A stretch of DNA of 64,000 nucleotides from Corynebacterium faecale. GTDB lineage: Bacteria; Actinomycetota; Actinomycetes; Mycobacteriales; Mycobacteriaceae. The DNA is taken from contig NZ_CP047204.1 of NCBI RefSeq assembly GCF_030408735.1, positions 2,046,001 through 2,110,000 on the forward strand, given 5' to 3'. The translations under genes were made by a program, and so were the position numbers. Positions within the stretch are counted from its first letter, which is position 1. Each line of letters starts with the position of its first letter. Of the stretch, positions 63,993-64,000 are shown one piece after another. The notes beneath the pieces were generated by a model that did no database searches, was not told the origin of the DNA, and was given only the letters and a program-made list of their open reading frames with translations.

Positions 63993-64000
63993 ATGACTCA
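63993..64000 (+). CDS. Start of a further gene, cut by the window edge
   Basis: An ATG at 63993 follows AGAGGGGACAAACA, a good Shine-Dalgarno; only the first two codons are inside the window. Confidence 0.45.

Noticed and set aside
1..64000. Mobile elements, CRISPR arrays, tRNA genes, prophage
   Set aside because: No transposase, integrase, regularly spaced repeats or tRNA T-arm signatures were found; the DUF2786 protein alone is not evidence of a phage.

Overview
The window looks like a chromosomal segment of a Corynebacterium from the C. glutamicum / C. efficiens group. The evidence is the gene content and order: lipoglycan mannosyltransferase, pimB, the bc1-aa3 respiratory genes qcrCAB and ctaE/F/C, ltsA, cobUTS, ilvE, a leucyl aminopeptidase, the three-lipoyl-domain E2 gene with lipB and lipA, sucE, glnA, thrC, glnE and glnA2. 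This is the order I know from C. glutamicum. By eye the base composition is richer in G+C than C. glutamicum, which would suit a C. efficiens-like species, but I did not compute it. I found no tRNA, rRNA, insertion sequence or CRISPR array.

Layout. 0-9 kb: envelope genes (RNase AS, GT87 mannosyltransferase, acyltransferase, plsC, glk, pimB, NlpC/P60). 9-11.2 kb: a second NlpC/P60 gene behind a clear ydaO-class c-di-AMP riboswitch, then about 0.7 kb without a gene whose nested long-range complementarities suggest a large structured RNA. 11.2-18 kb: the cytochrome bc1 and aa3 oxidase genes. 18.5-28.6 kb: ltsA, an A-type Fe-S carrier, cobUTS, ilvE and pepA. 28.5-34 kb: lipoylation block (E2, lipB, lipA). 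34-38 kb: sucE, RDD protein, glnA. 38.5-41.8 kb: three paralogous PRC-barrel proteins with a divergent SGNH lipoprotein between them. 42.4-50 kb: an accessory-looking locus with a self-sufficient P450 (P450-reductase-ferredoxin fusion), a 78-residue partner, an ornithine-cyclodeaminase-family protein, a DUF1206 membrane protein and a second GlnA paralogue. 50-57 kb: Nudix, LLM flavin oxidoreductase, RidA, thrC and two tandem MFS transporters. 57-64 kb: an RG/GF-rich protein, glnE, glnA2 and a DUF2786 protein.

Themes. Nitrogen metabolism dominates: three glutamine synthetase genes, the adenylyltransferase GlnE, and an AmtR-like operator at glnA. The most interesting signal is a leader element of about 60 nt that occurs twice, upstream of the ornithine-cyclodeaminase-family gene (about 45.64 kb) and upstream of the glnA paralogue (about 48.20 kb). 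It is about 90% identical in both copies inside less conserved flanks and can form the same stems, with a possible pairing to the segment just before each Shine-Dalgarno. I do not recognise it as a known riboswitch and propose it as a candidate cis-regulatory RNA. A second theme is leaderless mRNAs: at least seven genes have a -10 hexamer exactly 7 nt before the start codon.
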